Assembly: GCA_963789825.1 (NCBI GenBank)
Contig: CAWBME010000005.1
Span: 124,001-188,000, forward strand
DNA: 64,000 bases
Direction of reading: 5' to 3'
Origin: PFL42 sp963789825
GTDB lineage: Bacteria > Chloroflexota > Anaerolineae > Anaerolineales > E44-bin32
Part shown: positions 41,255 through 50,227 of the stretch, in pieces
How the letters are laid out: every line of letters starts with the position of its first letter
Numbering within the stretch: the stretch's first letter is position 1
The notes under the pieces: model-generated
Database searches by the model: none
Told to the model about the DNA's origin: nothing
The model's input: the letters and a program-made list of their open reading frames with translations, nothing else
Made by a program: the position numbers and the translations under genes

Positions 41255-42763
41255 ATGCAGTCATCCTTCCCGATTCTTTCGCTGGTTGTCTTCACCCCGC
41301 TGATTGGGGCGGTCATCGTGCTGCTGTTGCCCAGGGAGCGGTCGAACTTTATTCGCTGGTTCGCGCTGGCTGTCGGCCTGGTCACCTTCGGCTTGTCGCT
41401 GGTGATGCTGGGCATGTTCGACGCCTCCAATCCCGACCTGCAGTTGGTGGAGCGAGTGACCTGGATCCAGGTTGGCAACTGGACGATCAACTACCACCTC
41501 GGGGTGGACGGACTGAGCGTGCTGCTCGTCTTGCTGACGACGCTGCTCGTGCCAATCTCGATTCTTTCCACCTGGACCGCGGTGGAGGAGCGGGTGAAGG
41601 ACTTCATGGCCTTCTTCCTGCTGCTGGCGATGGGTATGCTCGGGGTGTTCCTGGCGCTCGACCTGTTCCTGTTCTACGTATTCTGGGAGTTCACCCTGGT
41701 GCCGATGTACTTCCTGATCGGTATCTGGGGCGGCACGCGCCGGATGTACGCCGCAGTGAAGTTCTTCCTGTACACCATGGCCGGCTCGATCTTGATGCTG
41801 CTGGCGATCATCTGGCTCGGGCTCGAGGCTGGGACTTTCTCGCTGCCCGAGTTGATCGCCCGCGGCTCGATCCCGGCTGAGACGCAGTTCTGGCTGTTCC
41901 TGGCCTTTGCTGCCGCCTTCGCCATCAAGGTGCCGATGTGGCCGCTGCATTCCTGGCTGCCGGACGCACACGTCGAGGCCCCGACGGCTGGCTCGGTGAT
42001 CCTGGCCGGAGTCCTGCTGAAGATGGGCACCTACGGCTTCGTGCGCGTCAACCTGCCGCTGTTTCCGCAGGCATCGCTGGACCTGGCGCCGTGGATTGCG
42101 GCGCTGGCGGTGATCGGCATTCTGTACGGGGCGGCGGTTTCGTATCCGCAGCGCGACGTCAAGAAGCTGGTCGCCTACTCCTCGGTCAGCCACCTGGGTT
42201 TCGTGATGCTCGGGCTGTTCGCCCTCAACCCGCAGGGAATCGCGGGCGGGATCCTGCAGATGGTGAATCACGGGATCAGCACCGGCGCCTTGTTCTTGCT
42301 GGTCGGGATGATCTACGAGCGGCGCCACACGCGGGAGATGGACGCCTTCGGTGGGTTGTGGAAGGTGATGCCCATCTACGGCGCTCTGATGCTGATCGTG
42401 GCACTCTCGTCGATGGGGTTGCCAGGGCTGAACGGCTTCGTCGGTGAGTTCACCATTCTGTTGGGGGCCTTCGGCTCGCAGGCGCTGGGGTCGCCGTGGT
42501 TTGCCGGGCTGGCGGCGCTGGGCGTGATCCTGGCGGCGGTGTACATCCTGTACATGTTCCAGAAGCTGTTCCTCGGACCGCTCGACAAAGAGGAGAACAA
42601 GCGGCTGACCGACATCAACTGGCGGGAGATTGCCGTCCTGGTGCCGCTGGTGATCCTGATCTTCTGGATCGGGCTGTTTCCCTCGCCGTTCTTCGGCCTG
42701 ATGGAGGCCTCGGTGGGCAAGCTGGCAGCCACGTTCGCCGCAACGGCTGTGGCGGTGCACTAG
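41255..42763 (+). CDS. nuoM: NADH-quinone oxidoreductase subunit M
   Basis: Antiporter-like proton-pumping subunit, 502 aa, about 14 helices. FYVFWEFTLVPMYFLIGIWGG contains the key Glu, and MWPLHSWLPDAHVEAPTAGSVILAGVLLKMG the conserved Lys/His region. The frame is intact. It starts 9 bp after nuoL, and nuoN follows 2 bp after its stop. Confidence 0.95.
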   Translation: MQSSFPILSLVVFTPLIGAVIVLLLPRERSNFIRWFALAVGLVTFGLSLVMLGMFDASNPDLQLVERVTWIQVGNWTINYHLGVDGLSVLLVLLTTLLVPISILSTWTAVEERVKDFMAFFLLLAMGMLGVFLALDLFLFYVFWEFTLVPMYFLIGIWGGTRRMYAAVKFFLYTMAGSILMLLAIIWLGLEAGTFSLPELIARGSIPAETQFWLFLAFAAAFAIKVPMWPLHSWLPDAHVEAPTAGSVILAGVLLKMGTYGFVRVNLPLFPQASLDLAPWIAALAVIGILYGAAVSYPQRDVKKLVAYSSVSHLGFVMLGLFALNPQGIAGGILQMVNHGISTGALFLLVGMIYERRHTREMDAFGGLWKVMPIYGALMLIVALSSMGLPGLNGFVGEFTILLGAFGSQALGSPWFAGLAALGVILAAVYILYMFQKLFLGPLDKEENKRLTDINWREIAVLVPLVILIFWIGLFPSPFFGLMEASVGKLAATFAATAVAVH

Positions 42764-42765
42764 CC

Positions 42766-44217
42766 ATGGCGCCGGGCGAGCTTGCCGCGATCCTCCCCGC
42801 CGCCCTGCTGGCGGCGTGGGCCTGCGTCCTGCTGATCGTGGATCTGTTCGTGCCGGTCCGGCGGCGAGGCATCACGGCCGGCCTGACGGCGGTGGCCATC
42901 GTGACGGCGATGGTTGCCTTAGGGCTGCTGGCCGGTGGACAGGCTGCGCCGCCGGGCTCGATGGTCGTCGCCGATGGCCCTGGGGCCTTCTTCCAGATGA
43001 TCCTGCTGGTGGGCGGACTATTCGGCGTTGCCCTGGCGTTTGACTATATCCGGCGGACCGACATCGAGCGCGGCGAGTACTACATCCTGCTGTTATTCTC
43101 GCTCGCGGGCATGTTGCTGCTGACCATCGCCAGCGATCTTGTGATGGTGTTCCTGGGCCTGGAGTTGCTGTCGATCCCGCTCTACGTCCTGGCCGGCTTC
43201 GCCCTGCCCAAAGCCGATTCCGAAGAGTCGGCGCTGAAGTACTTCCTGCTGGGGGCATTCTCCTCAAGCTTCATCGTCTTTGGGATTGCCTTGACCTATG
43301 GCGCCACTGGCACGACGCAGCTGTATGCTGTCGCCGAGCAGGTGCTTGCCGGCCAGGCCGACCTCCCCTTGCTGGTAGTGGGCGCCCTCATGGTGTTGGT
43401 TAGCCTGGCCTTCAAGGTCGCCGTTGTGCCCTTCCATATGTGGACGCCGGATGTTTACCAGGGTGCGCCGACCTCGGTGGTGGCCTTCATGACCGTCGGC
43501 TCGAAGGTTGCCGGCTTTGCCGTACTGCTGCGGGTGCTGACGGCGGCTTTCCCGGGGTTGTCCCCGTATTGGACTCAGGTAGCGGTGTGGATTTCGGCGC
43601 TGACGATGATCTGGGGCAATGTGGCCGCCGTTGGTCAGGCCAACATCAAGCGCATGCTGGCGTACTCGGCCATCGCCCATGCCGGCTACGTCTTCATGGC
43701 CGTGCCTGCCGCCGCCGTCCCGGGTCTGACGTCGCAGGCTTACAGCGCAGCGTTGTTCTACCTGCTGGCCTACAGTCTGACCAGCCTGGGCGCGTGGGGG
43801 GTCGTGCTGGCGGTCGAACACTCGCAGGGGGGCGGCACCGAGGTCGAGGACTTCGCCGGCCTGGGCTCGCGGCGGCCGCTGCTGGCCGCAGCCATGACGA
43901 TCTTCATGCTCTCGCTCACCGGCGTGCCCCCGACCTTCGGCTTCATGGCCAAGTTCGTCCTGTTCCAGACGGCGATCGAGGCGAACTTGATCGGGCTGGC
44001 GTTGATCGGCGTGCTGACGACGTTGGTCTCGGCCTACTACTACCTGCGGGTGGTTGTGAACATGTACATGCGCTCCGGCCTGCCCGAGGTGCGCGCCGAA
44101 CGCTGGCTAAACATCACCATCGGGGCGATGGCCGTCGCCGTGGTGGTGTTCGGCCTGCTGCCGCAGCCGATCTTGCAGGTGGCGTATCGGGCAGGACTGG
44201 CCACCTTCGTCCCTTGA
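42766..44217 (+). CDS. nuoN: NADH-quinone oxidoreductase subunit N
   Basis: Third antiporter-like pumping subunit, 483 aa. FLGLELLSIPLYVLAGF has the conserved Glu, and VVPFHMWTPDVYQGAPTSVVAFMTVGSK the family signature. ATG 42766 gives the usual N-terminus GELAAILPAALLAAWACVLL. Last gene of the operon; a strong hairpin follows about 50 bp downstream. Confidence 0.95.
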   Translation: MAPGELAAILPAALLAAWACVLLIVDLFVPVRRRGITAGLTAVAIVTAMVALGLLAGGQAAPPGSMVVADGPGAFFQMILLVGGLFGVALAFDYIRRTDIERGEYYILLLFSLAGMLLLTIASDLVMVFLGLELLSIPLYVLAGFALPKADSEESALKYFLLGAFSSSFIVFGIALTYGATGTTQLYAVAEQVLAGQADLPLLVVGALMVLVSLAFKVAVVPFHMWTPDVYQGAPTSVVAFMTVGSKVAGFAVLLRVLTAAFPGLSPYWTQVAVWISALTMIWGNVAAVGQANIKRMLAYSAIAHAGYVFMAVPAAAVPGLTSQAYSAALFYLLAYSLTSLGAWGVVLAVEHSQGGGTEVEDFAGLGSRRPLLAAAMTIFMLSLTGVPPTFGFMAKFVLFQTAIEANLIGLALIGVLTTLVSAYYYLRVVVNMYMRSGLPEVRAERWLNITIGAMAVAVVVFGLLPQPILQVAYRAGLATFVP

Positions 44218-44265
44218 CGCATCTGGCCGCGTCGGCCGCCACCAATCCTGCGCTTGGGAATCATC

Positions 44266-44290
44266 GGCGCCGCCCCCGAGGGGCGGCGCC
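44266..44290. terminator. Hairpin between nuoN and the convergent zinc-ribbon gene
   Basis: A perfect 11-bp stem GGCGCCGCCCC / GGGGCGGCGCC with a CGA loop. The T-tract is weak on both sides. Its position between convergent genes suggests a bidirectional terminator. Confidence 0.65.
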
Positions 44291-44313
44291 GTCGCGTCTA
44301 GTGTAAAGGGGTA

Positions 44314-44538
44314 TCAGTGACCGCAGGTCGAGCACGAACCGCTGCTGCACGAGCCGCAGGAGGGGGTGGTTCCGGCCAATACCTTTCCGCCGCTTTGAGC
44401 AAAGAACACGGAGAGCTGACGGGTGATGCGGTCACCGTGACAGTGGCTGCAGGCGATCGGCGTGTCGGCGTCCTTCATCGCGCGCAGCGCCTCGAAGCGG
44501 AGGCCGCAATCCAGACAGGCGTATTCGTAGATCGGCAT
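44314..44538 (-). CDS. FmdB-type zinc-ribbon protein
   Basis: 74-aa protein with MPIYEYACLDCGLRFE and CSHCHG, giving a four-Cys zinc ribbon (Cys8, 11, 30, 33). This is the FmdB/CxxC_CxxC_SSSS family, named as a putative regulator but functionally unproven. The C-terminal tail CGSCSSGSCSTCGH is Ser/Gly/Cys-rich with four more cysteines, typical of this family. Start 44538 is set by the invariant MPIYEY. It faces the nuo operon and shares the hairpin at 44266-44290. Confidence 0.85.
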   Translation of the reverse strand: MPIYEYACLDCGLRFEALRAMKDADTPIACSHCHGDRITRQLSVFFAQSGGKVLAGTTPSCGSCSSGSCSTCGH

Positions 44539-45054
44539 GTGACCTCGGGCAGACTTGGCGAACCGATCCCAGCGATTGTAATGGACGGCTCCGTGGCAGG
44601 TCAAGCCACGGTACTTGGCCAATCCGCATGGGACAGTCCGCAAGCGCCACCCGCCACGGCGGGTGGCGACTTCAACCATCGGCAACAGCAAATCGGTGCT
44701 TGCAGCCACTCCCCAAACCCGTCGCGGAGCGACCCGATCAGGGTGCTCAACCCGTTCAGGGCAACAACAGCCTGCGGCACGCCGCATACCTGCCGTCCTG
44801 GCAGACCACCGGGACGCTGTGGTGGGCGGTGCCGGAGGGGCGGTGGTGGCTCCGCCTAAGGTTCGCAAGGTGATGAAGTCCTGGAACGATTGGGGGCCGT
44901 CGGCGCCTCATCCTTCCCCGAAACCAAGGTGCTGCGCGAAGTACAGGGGGGGTAGGACGGATGGAAGGGAAGCCGTCGACTGAACGAGGAGCGCGGCACT
45001 ATGGCTCCCAGATCTACTCCGGCCGGCTCATACGACACGCGGGAGTGGGTGCAG
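44539..45054. other. Intergenic stretch without a recognisable gene
   Basis: About 515 bp between two minus-strand genes. The only clear structure is a perfect 10-bp palindrome GCCACCCGCC/GGCGGGTGGC at 44645-44666, with a 2-nt loop and no T-tract. Open frames run through on the minus strand but show no family resemblance. I see no RNA gene. Confidence 0.5.
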
Positions 45055-46526
45055 TCAGTCGGCCTCCTCGATCCGCTCAGCCTCCAGATGCCCGTCCGGG
45101 AAGCGCAGCGCCCGGACCTGGCCTCATCACCAACCTCGAGGTCATCATCCACCTGGGACTCGCCGGTGATGTGCAACGTCCTGCCATCCACGACCCACTG
45201 GCTGGAGGAGATGCTGGCGATCGTCCCGGTGAAACTGAGCTCTTCCGGTTCGTCATCGGGAGGCTCGTCGGTGTCGTCATCCCCGTCCCCGTCGTCCGGC
45301 GGTGACGGGGTGTTGCTGCCTTCGGGTAATTCGTCGTCATCGTCGTCGTCCGGATCCGGTGTGCCAGCGTCGTCGCCGTCTAAGTCTCCGTCCGCTCGCT
45401 CTATGCGCAGGAGGATCCATTCGCCGCCGACTCCCAGCTGTCCGCGCACCCGCACCCTGTCGCCAAGCTGAATCTCGCCCCGGATCTCGCTTTCGGAGGT
45501 CTGACGCAGGGTGCGTCCATCCACCATCCAGGTCAGGCCCTGCTGCTGTTCCAGAACTCCGGTGAAATCGACCGTCTCGGCTTTGTCGTCGCCGAACTCC
45601 GAGGTGGCAGGGGTGGAGCCCGCAGGTGGCGGTGTGCCCTGGCTGCCGTCGGAAGACTCGGCGGTCATGCTCAGAATGACCAAGGCCACGTGCTGCCCGT
45701 TGGGTTCGACCTCGACCAGCGCCAGAACCACATCGCCTGGCTGGATGCCGGTCTGCACCTGGGTCGTTGGCAGCAAATCGAGGGCTTGGCCGGCGATTGT
45801 CCACTGTCCGGGCGACTGCTGCTGGACCGGTCCGATCAACTGGTAGGTGCGCAGGCGGATCGAGCTGGCCAGGATATCCCCCTGGCTTCGTGTCGTTCCC
45901 AGCACCACCACCAAATCGCCTGGTTTGATCTGCTCATCGAGTGCCGTGGCATCGGTCAGCCCGACTGGAAGGCCTGACACGGTCCAATGATCGCTCCCCT
46001 GCGCTTCGACCACACCCTCGAAGGAGACTTCCCCCTTGCGGCCGAGACGAAGGAGTTGGCGGGCCTCGTCCTCACGCCGTTCGTTAAAGACCAGCCGAAG
46101 CTGCTGGCGGGATGGGTCGTCGCGCACCAGTTGCAGGCGCAAAGTCTCCTGGGCTCGCTTGACGCGGTATAGCGTCTCGCCCGGCAGCGCCTGGGCGGCG
46201 GCTGTCGTCAGCCCGCCCCAACCGGCGGTGAAGGCGACCAGCAGCACTGCCAGGCCAAAGGCGAGCCGTAGGAGGGGCTTCCGCAGAACGCTCTGTCGCC
46301 GCTGCGAGCGGACCTGCGCCGCGCGGGCGAGGATGCGATTGCGGCTGCGGGCCATAGCTGCCGGCGAGGGCGGCAGGGATGGCTGCTGGAGCAGGGTGGC
46401 GGCCTGCAGCGGCGGCCGCAGTTCTTCCGTGAGGTCGGGGTACAACCGCAGGCAGTCCTCGAGCGACGCCCCGGTCAGCAGCGCCTGCAGGCAGACCTCA
46501 TAGGCCGCGGCCAATCGATCGTTCAT
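45055..46526 (-). CDS. DUF5667/DUF5666 membrane protein, putative anti-sigma factor (apparent frameshift)
   Basis: About 490 aa. The N-terminal cytosolic part has CLQALLTGASLEDCLRLYP, a pattern seen in proteins paired with ECF sigma factors. One helix follows at about 86-108 (PLLRLAFGLAVLLVAF). Outside is a DUF5667-like helical segment (LPGETLYRVKRAQETLRL). Then come four DUF5666-like beta repeats, each with a GV.. / W.V.G / GD.V.V pattern, the third and fourth separated by an Asp/Pro-rich linker. Near 45119-45122 one base seems lost: restoring it gives GDEAQVRALRFPDGHLEAER, matching repeat 3, and a stop at 45055. It overlaps the ECF sigma gene by 4 nt, so the pair is translationally coupled. 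The anti-sigma role is inference. Confidence 0.75.
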
Positions 46527-47041
46527 GGCTGGACCTCTCCCACCTGGCGGCGCAGGGCGGCCATGGCGCGGAACTGAAGAGCCTTGATGGCGTTGGGCTC
46601 CTTGCCCATGCTGGCAGCGGTCTCCTCCAGCGTCAGGCCAGCGCCGAAGCGCAGGGTGACCACATGCTGTTGATCGGGTGTCAGGCTAGAAATGGCCTGC
46701 TGCAGTCGTCGGCCTGTCTCGTTGAGGGCCACCAGATCATCTGGCAGCAGGTCGTCGGATGGGAGGTGATCGGGTAGTTCGTGCTCAGGCCGCTGGTAGC
46801 TCCGGCGGAAGTGATCGGCGACCACGTTGGCAGCCGTGCCCAGAAGCCATCCCTGAATCGTTGTGCGGGGTCCCTTGCCGATCCGGATTGCCTCGATCAA
46901 CCGCATGAAGATCTCGCTCGCCAGGTCCTCTGCGGCCTGCTGGTCGCTGACCCGGAAGCGAACGTAGCGAAGCACGAGCGCATAGTAGCGATCATGGATC
47001 TCGCCGAGCCGCGTGCGCATCCAAGGAGTGCAGGCGGTCAA
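46523..47041 (-). CDS. ECF-type RNA polymerase sigma factor
   Basis: 172-aa alternative sigma factor with only regions 2 and 4. Region 2 includes YYALVLRYVRFRVSDQQAAEDLASEIFMRL. Region 4 is LTPDQQHVVTLRFGAGLTLEETAASMGKEPNAIKALQFRAMAAL. Its stop overlaps the start of the DUF5667/DUF5666 membrane protein, the usual sigma/anti-sigma layout. A minus-strand TATACT near 47128-47123 may be a -10. It probably directs its own operon and perhaps the DUF5666 lipoprotein gene upstream. Confidence 0.9.
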   Translation of the reverse strand: MTACTPWMRTRLGEIHDRYYALVLRYVRFRVSDQQAAEDLASEIFMRLIEAIRIGKGPRTTIQGWLLGTAANVVADHFRRSYQRPEHELPDHLPSDDLLPDDLVALNETGRRLQQAISSLTPDQQHVVTLRFGAGLTLEETAASMGKEPNAIKALQFRAMAALRRQVGEVQP

Positions 47042-47149
47042 CTTCGGCGGTGCTGGCGCTTCGTGTACGCAGTCGCAACGTCAGGTGTCCAAGACCGGGG
47101 ATTCTCACTGTCGGCGTCGCGCAGTATAGCATGGGGTCCATCCGAGTTT

Positions 47150-47181
47150 GCTCCTCGTCCCGCGTGGGCGGGACGAGGAGC
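47150..47181. terminator. Strong hairpin after the DUF5666 lipoprotein gene
   Basis: Perfect 14-bp stem GCTCCTCGTCCCGC / GCGGGACGAGGAGC with a GTGG loop. It lies 28 bp past the lipoprotein stop (minus strand) and upstream of the sigma gene. Only AAACT follows on the minus strand, so termination would be weak or factor-assisted. Confidence 0.6.
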
Positions 47182-47208
47182 GCAAGGGAAGCTCATGCGA
47201 GGGGAGGA

Positions 47209-48468
47209 CTAGTCGTCGTCCTCGCCGGTGTCACTGCCCTTGCTGCCATTGTCGTCGTCATCGTCGTTGCCCGATCCGCTGTCGCTGCCGCAGTCGTCGT
47301 CATCACAGTCGTCGTCGGCACAGTCATCATAGTCATTGCCGCTGCCCGAACTACTGCTGCCGCAGTCGTCATCACAGTCGTCGTCATCGCAGTTGTCTAA
47401 GTCATTACTGTCGAAGGAAGACGAGTTGTCGTCCTTCTCGATCTCCTTGGCGGTCAGGGTGCCGTCGGCGTTGCGGACCAGTTCGACCTTCACCATCTCG
47501 CCCACCAGGATGTGGCTATCCAGCTCGGTATGCTCGGTGACGATGAAGGTCAGCCCGCCGATCGTCCAACTTCCGTCGGCCATTGCCTCGACGACGCCGA
47601 CGAACTCGAAGTCGTCGCCGAAGTCCGAGATACCGGAGTGGTTCGAATCATCCTGAGAGTCATCGCTGCCGGCCAACTCGATCTCGCGCACGACCAGCGA
47701 GCCATCCGGCTGTGGGATGGTGTGAACCTTGACCAGGCTGCCGACCGCGATCTGGTCGTCGATTTCGCTGCCTGCCACGAGGGCCAGTTGCTGCCCGCCG
47801 ACGGTCCAGGTTTGGCCGTCCATGGATTCGACCAGGCCGACGAACTCGAACTCACCCACCCGGTCGGAGCTATCATCGGGATGATCATCGGTGGTCGGCT
47901 CGATTTCCCGGGCGGTGAGAATGCCGCCTTCACCGACCACGGCATGGACCTTGACCAGGTCACCGGGCTGCAGGTTGGTCTTGAACTCTGTGCCGGGGCC
48001 GACCTGCAGCGCCAGGCCGTTGACCATCCACTGCGTCTCGCCGATCGACTCCAGGATCCCGACGAACTCAAGTTCGCCCAGGCCTTCGTTGGGTCCGGCG
48101 AGGATGGCGCGCTGGATCTCTCGAGCGAACAGCTGGCCGTCGGCCAGCAGCGCGACTTCGACCTTGACCAGGTCACCGGCATTCAGTTGGCCCTGGATCT
48201 CCGTGCCCTTGCCGGTGGAGAAGGTCACGCCGGCAACGGTCCATGCGTCGGGGCCGATGCTTTCGGCGGTCCCCACCAACTCGAAGACCTGTAGCGAACT
48301 GGCCAGACGAGCGAGAGCGCTATCCTCCGTCTCCGCCGGCTGTTTGGACGATGGCTTGGTGAGGCCAGCATCCATCGCGGCTGAGGCTGTGCCATCACAA
48401 GCGGCCAGACCTAGGCTGACGACCAGCAGTGCGGAGCCCACGATCAGGGTGGACAAGTTGCGTTTCAT
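47209..48468 (-). CDS. DUF5666-repeat lipoprotein with Asp/Cys-rich tail
   Basis: 419 aa. The signal peptide ends LAAC with Cys24 as predicted lipidation site. Four DUF5666 repeats follow (starting about 62, 131, 209 and 290), each roughly 55-60 aa with E.VG.. / W.V.G / G..VKV / A.EI elements. From about residue 345 the chain becomes extremely acidic and Ser/Gly-rich, with CDDDDCDDDC and DCADDDCDDDDC, six cysteines in all. Such a tail could bind divalent metal or form surface crosslinks; no characterised homologue is recognised. It lies upstream of the ECF sigma gene on the same strand and shares the DUF5666 fold with the membrane protein at 45055-46526. Confidence 0.8.
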   Translation of the reverse strand: MKRNLSTLIVGSALLVVSLGLAACDGTASAAMDAGLTKPSSKQPAETEDSALARLASSLQVFELVGTAESIGPDAWTVAGVTFSTGKGTEIQGQLNAGDLVKVEVALLADGQLFAREIQRAILAGPNEGLGELEFVGILESIGETQWMVNGLALQVGPGTEFKTNLQPGDLVKVHAVVGEGGILTAREIEPTTDDHPDDSSDRVGEFEFVGLVESMDGQTWTVGGQQLALVAGSEIDDQIAVGSLVKVHTIPQPDGSLVVREIELAGSDDSQDDSNHSGISDFGDDFEFVGVVEAMADGSWTIGGLTFIVTEHTELDSHILVGEMVKVELVRNADGTLTAKEIEKDDNSSSFDSNDLDNCDDDDCDDDCGSSSSGSGNDYDDCADDDCDDDDCGSDSGSGNDDDDDNGSKGSDTGEDDD

Positions 48469-48670
48469 CGACTACTCCTCAAAAATGCGTGGTTTCAACC
48501 AACTAGTCGGAAATCGGAGCGGAAGGTTACGGCCCTGCAGGAGACTGGGACCTCCGTACCGGCCTTAGGGCGTGGACGGGAGAATTGGCAAGTGTTATGT
48601 CAATCTGAGACAGCCAGAGACGGCGTTCTGGCAGGTATGGGCCGTAAGCACCGTTCGATCGTGGGGAGGG

Positions 48671-49631
48671 CTAGCCGGAGGAGCCGAGCCCGATCGGTGC
48701 GGGGGCTGGATCAACGCCGCGCAGAATCGAGACCTGGTCGAAGTCGCGCGCCACGGTGACGGCGGGGAAGATGCGCCTGGGCCTCCTCCAGCACCTCGCG
48801 CGTCCGATAGCGGCGGGAGACGTGCGTGAGGTACAGGTGGCCGACCCCGGCGCGCTGCGCGAGCTCGGCGGCGTCCTGCGCCGTCAGATGGGCGAACTGC
48901 CGAGCGAGGTCGGTTTCGACGGCCAGGTAGGTAGCCTCGATCACCAGCGCCTCTGCCCCGGCGCTCACAGCCTCCAACTCGGCGGTGCTGCCGCAATCGC
49001 CGACGTGGACCAGCCGGGCGCCGCGACGTTCGGGGCCGAGCACTGCTTCCGGTTGGATGGTTCGGCCGTCCGGCAGGACAACGGCATGTCCCGCTACCAC
49101 CTCGCGCCGCAGCGGGCCGGGTGGCAACCCAAGGGCTTGTGCCCGCTCCGGCAGGAAGGGCCGGTGGGCAGGCGTCTCGAAGGCAAAGCCAAAGCAGCCC
49201 GGACTGCGGTGCTGCACCGGAAAGGCCGTGATCCGCAGCCCTTCCTCCTCGAGCAGGAGGCCGGGCTCGATCGGAATCAACTCCAGCTGCATCGGTGGGC
49301 GGGCGCCGCGCAAGACCACGCCATGGATCAGATCCCGGATGCGCTCCAAGGCATGGCGTCCGGCGAAGATCTCCAAGCGGTCGATCGCCTCCCAACGCAT
49401 GAAGGTCGAGAGCAACCCCGCCAGACCCAGGATGTGGTCCAGGTGCCCGTGCGTGATCAGGATGCGGTTCAGCCGGCGAAAGCCGATGCCGGATTGCAGA
49501 ATCTGGCGTTGGGTGCCTTCACCGCAGTCAATCAGGAAGCGCTGGTCCCGATAGCTGACGACCTGCGCCGAAAGGCCGCGCCGGATCGATGGCGCCGAAG
49601 CCGAGGTGCCAAGAAACGTCAACTCAAACAC
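48671..49631 (-). CDS. rnz: Ribonuclease Z (tRNA 3' endonuclease; apparent frameshift)
   Basis: Removes 3' trailers from tRNA precursors; important here because the tRNA-Gln gene lacks an encoded CCA. About 319 aa, metallo-beta-lactamase fold. FLGTSASAPSIRRGLSA is the N-terminus, HGHLDH (residues 61-66) the main metal site, LVHVGDCGST a second ligand region and YLTHVSRRY the C-terminal His motif. One extra base at about 48771-48774 shifts the last residues: LEEAQA should continue IFPAVTVARDFDQVSILRG, moving the stop to 48671. Transcribed on the minus strand, 87 bp downstream of the CopD-like gene. Confidence 0.9.
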
Positions 49632-49717
49632 GCGGCAGCGCTCTCGGAGCGGGACGGAGAAGGATCATGGCGGCCATTGTACACCGGCGACTGTCAGTAG
49701 GACCGGAGGAGGGTGAC

Positions 49718-50227
49718 CTAGGCGGTTCGGGCGATGGCTGTCAGCCCCAAGATGATCAGGCCGATCCAGAAGTTGAGCCGCAGTAGGCGGCTCTGACTGG
49801 CTGGGACCGCCTGATCCCCCGGTTCGCCGTCTGCTGCCCGCTGAAGCGCCTGACGCTCGAGGGCGGGGGTGATCACCCAGGTTTGATAGACGGCCAGCGC
49901 TACCATCGCACCGAAGGCGGCGTGCTTGGCAAACATGGCCACCGACCAGCGGTTCTCCAGCGCGAGGAAGCCGTGGTAGTTGGGGTTGGCTGCCATCTGG
50001 GTCAGGCCGGTGGCGGCGAGCACGGCGATGCTCAGCCAGGCCAGGGGTCGAAAACGGCGCAAGATCGCCCGCAGCAGGACAGCCTGGTCACGCGGGACAA
50101 GGGCGCGGCTGGCCGCCGGCAACAAGAGCACCGAGAGGACGAACAGGCCGCCGACGAGCACAACGGTCGCCAGTAGATGCAGCGTGTAGGCGAGAGTGAG
50201 GACGAAGACTGGCACCGGCAGGGTCAC
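49718..50227 (-). CDS. CopD-like integral membrane protein
   Basis: 169-aa membrane protein with four predicted helices (VFVLTLAYTLHLLATVVLVGG, LAWLSIAVLAATGL, FAKHAAFGAMVALAVYQTWV and the C-terminal FWIGLIILGLTAIA). Conserved His and Gly positions resemble the CopD/DUF2269 group, some members of which act in copper handling; function here is unproven. It starts at GTG 50227, overlapping the stop of the upstream TPR gene (GTGA), so the two are coupled. Confidence 0.65.
   Translation of the reverse strand: MTLPVPVFVLTLAYTLHLLATVVLVGGLFVLSVLLLPAASRALVPRDQAVLLRAILRRFRPLAWLSIAVLAATGLTQMAANPNYHGFLALENRWSVAMFAKHAAFGAMVALAVYQTWVITPALERQALQRAADGEPGDQAVPASQSRLLRLNFWIGLIILGLTAIARTA

Noticed and set aside
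41261..42760. 499-codon minus-strand frame opposite nuoM
   Set aside because: Exact antisense of a membrane protein; composition is His/Gln/Arg-rich and not protein-like.
44539..44868. N-terminal extension of the zinc-ribbon protein
   Set aside because: The family begins at MPIYEY; the upstream open stretch is Arg/Pro-rich and unlike any domain.
48571..48829. Possible small gene on the plus strand near the end of rnz
   Set aside because: It is antisense to the corrected 3' end of rnz and has no family resemblance.
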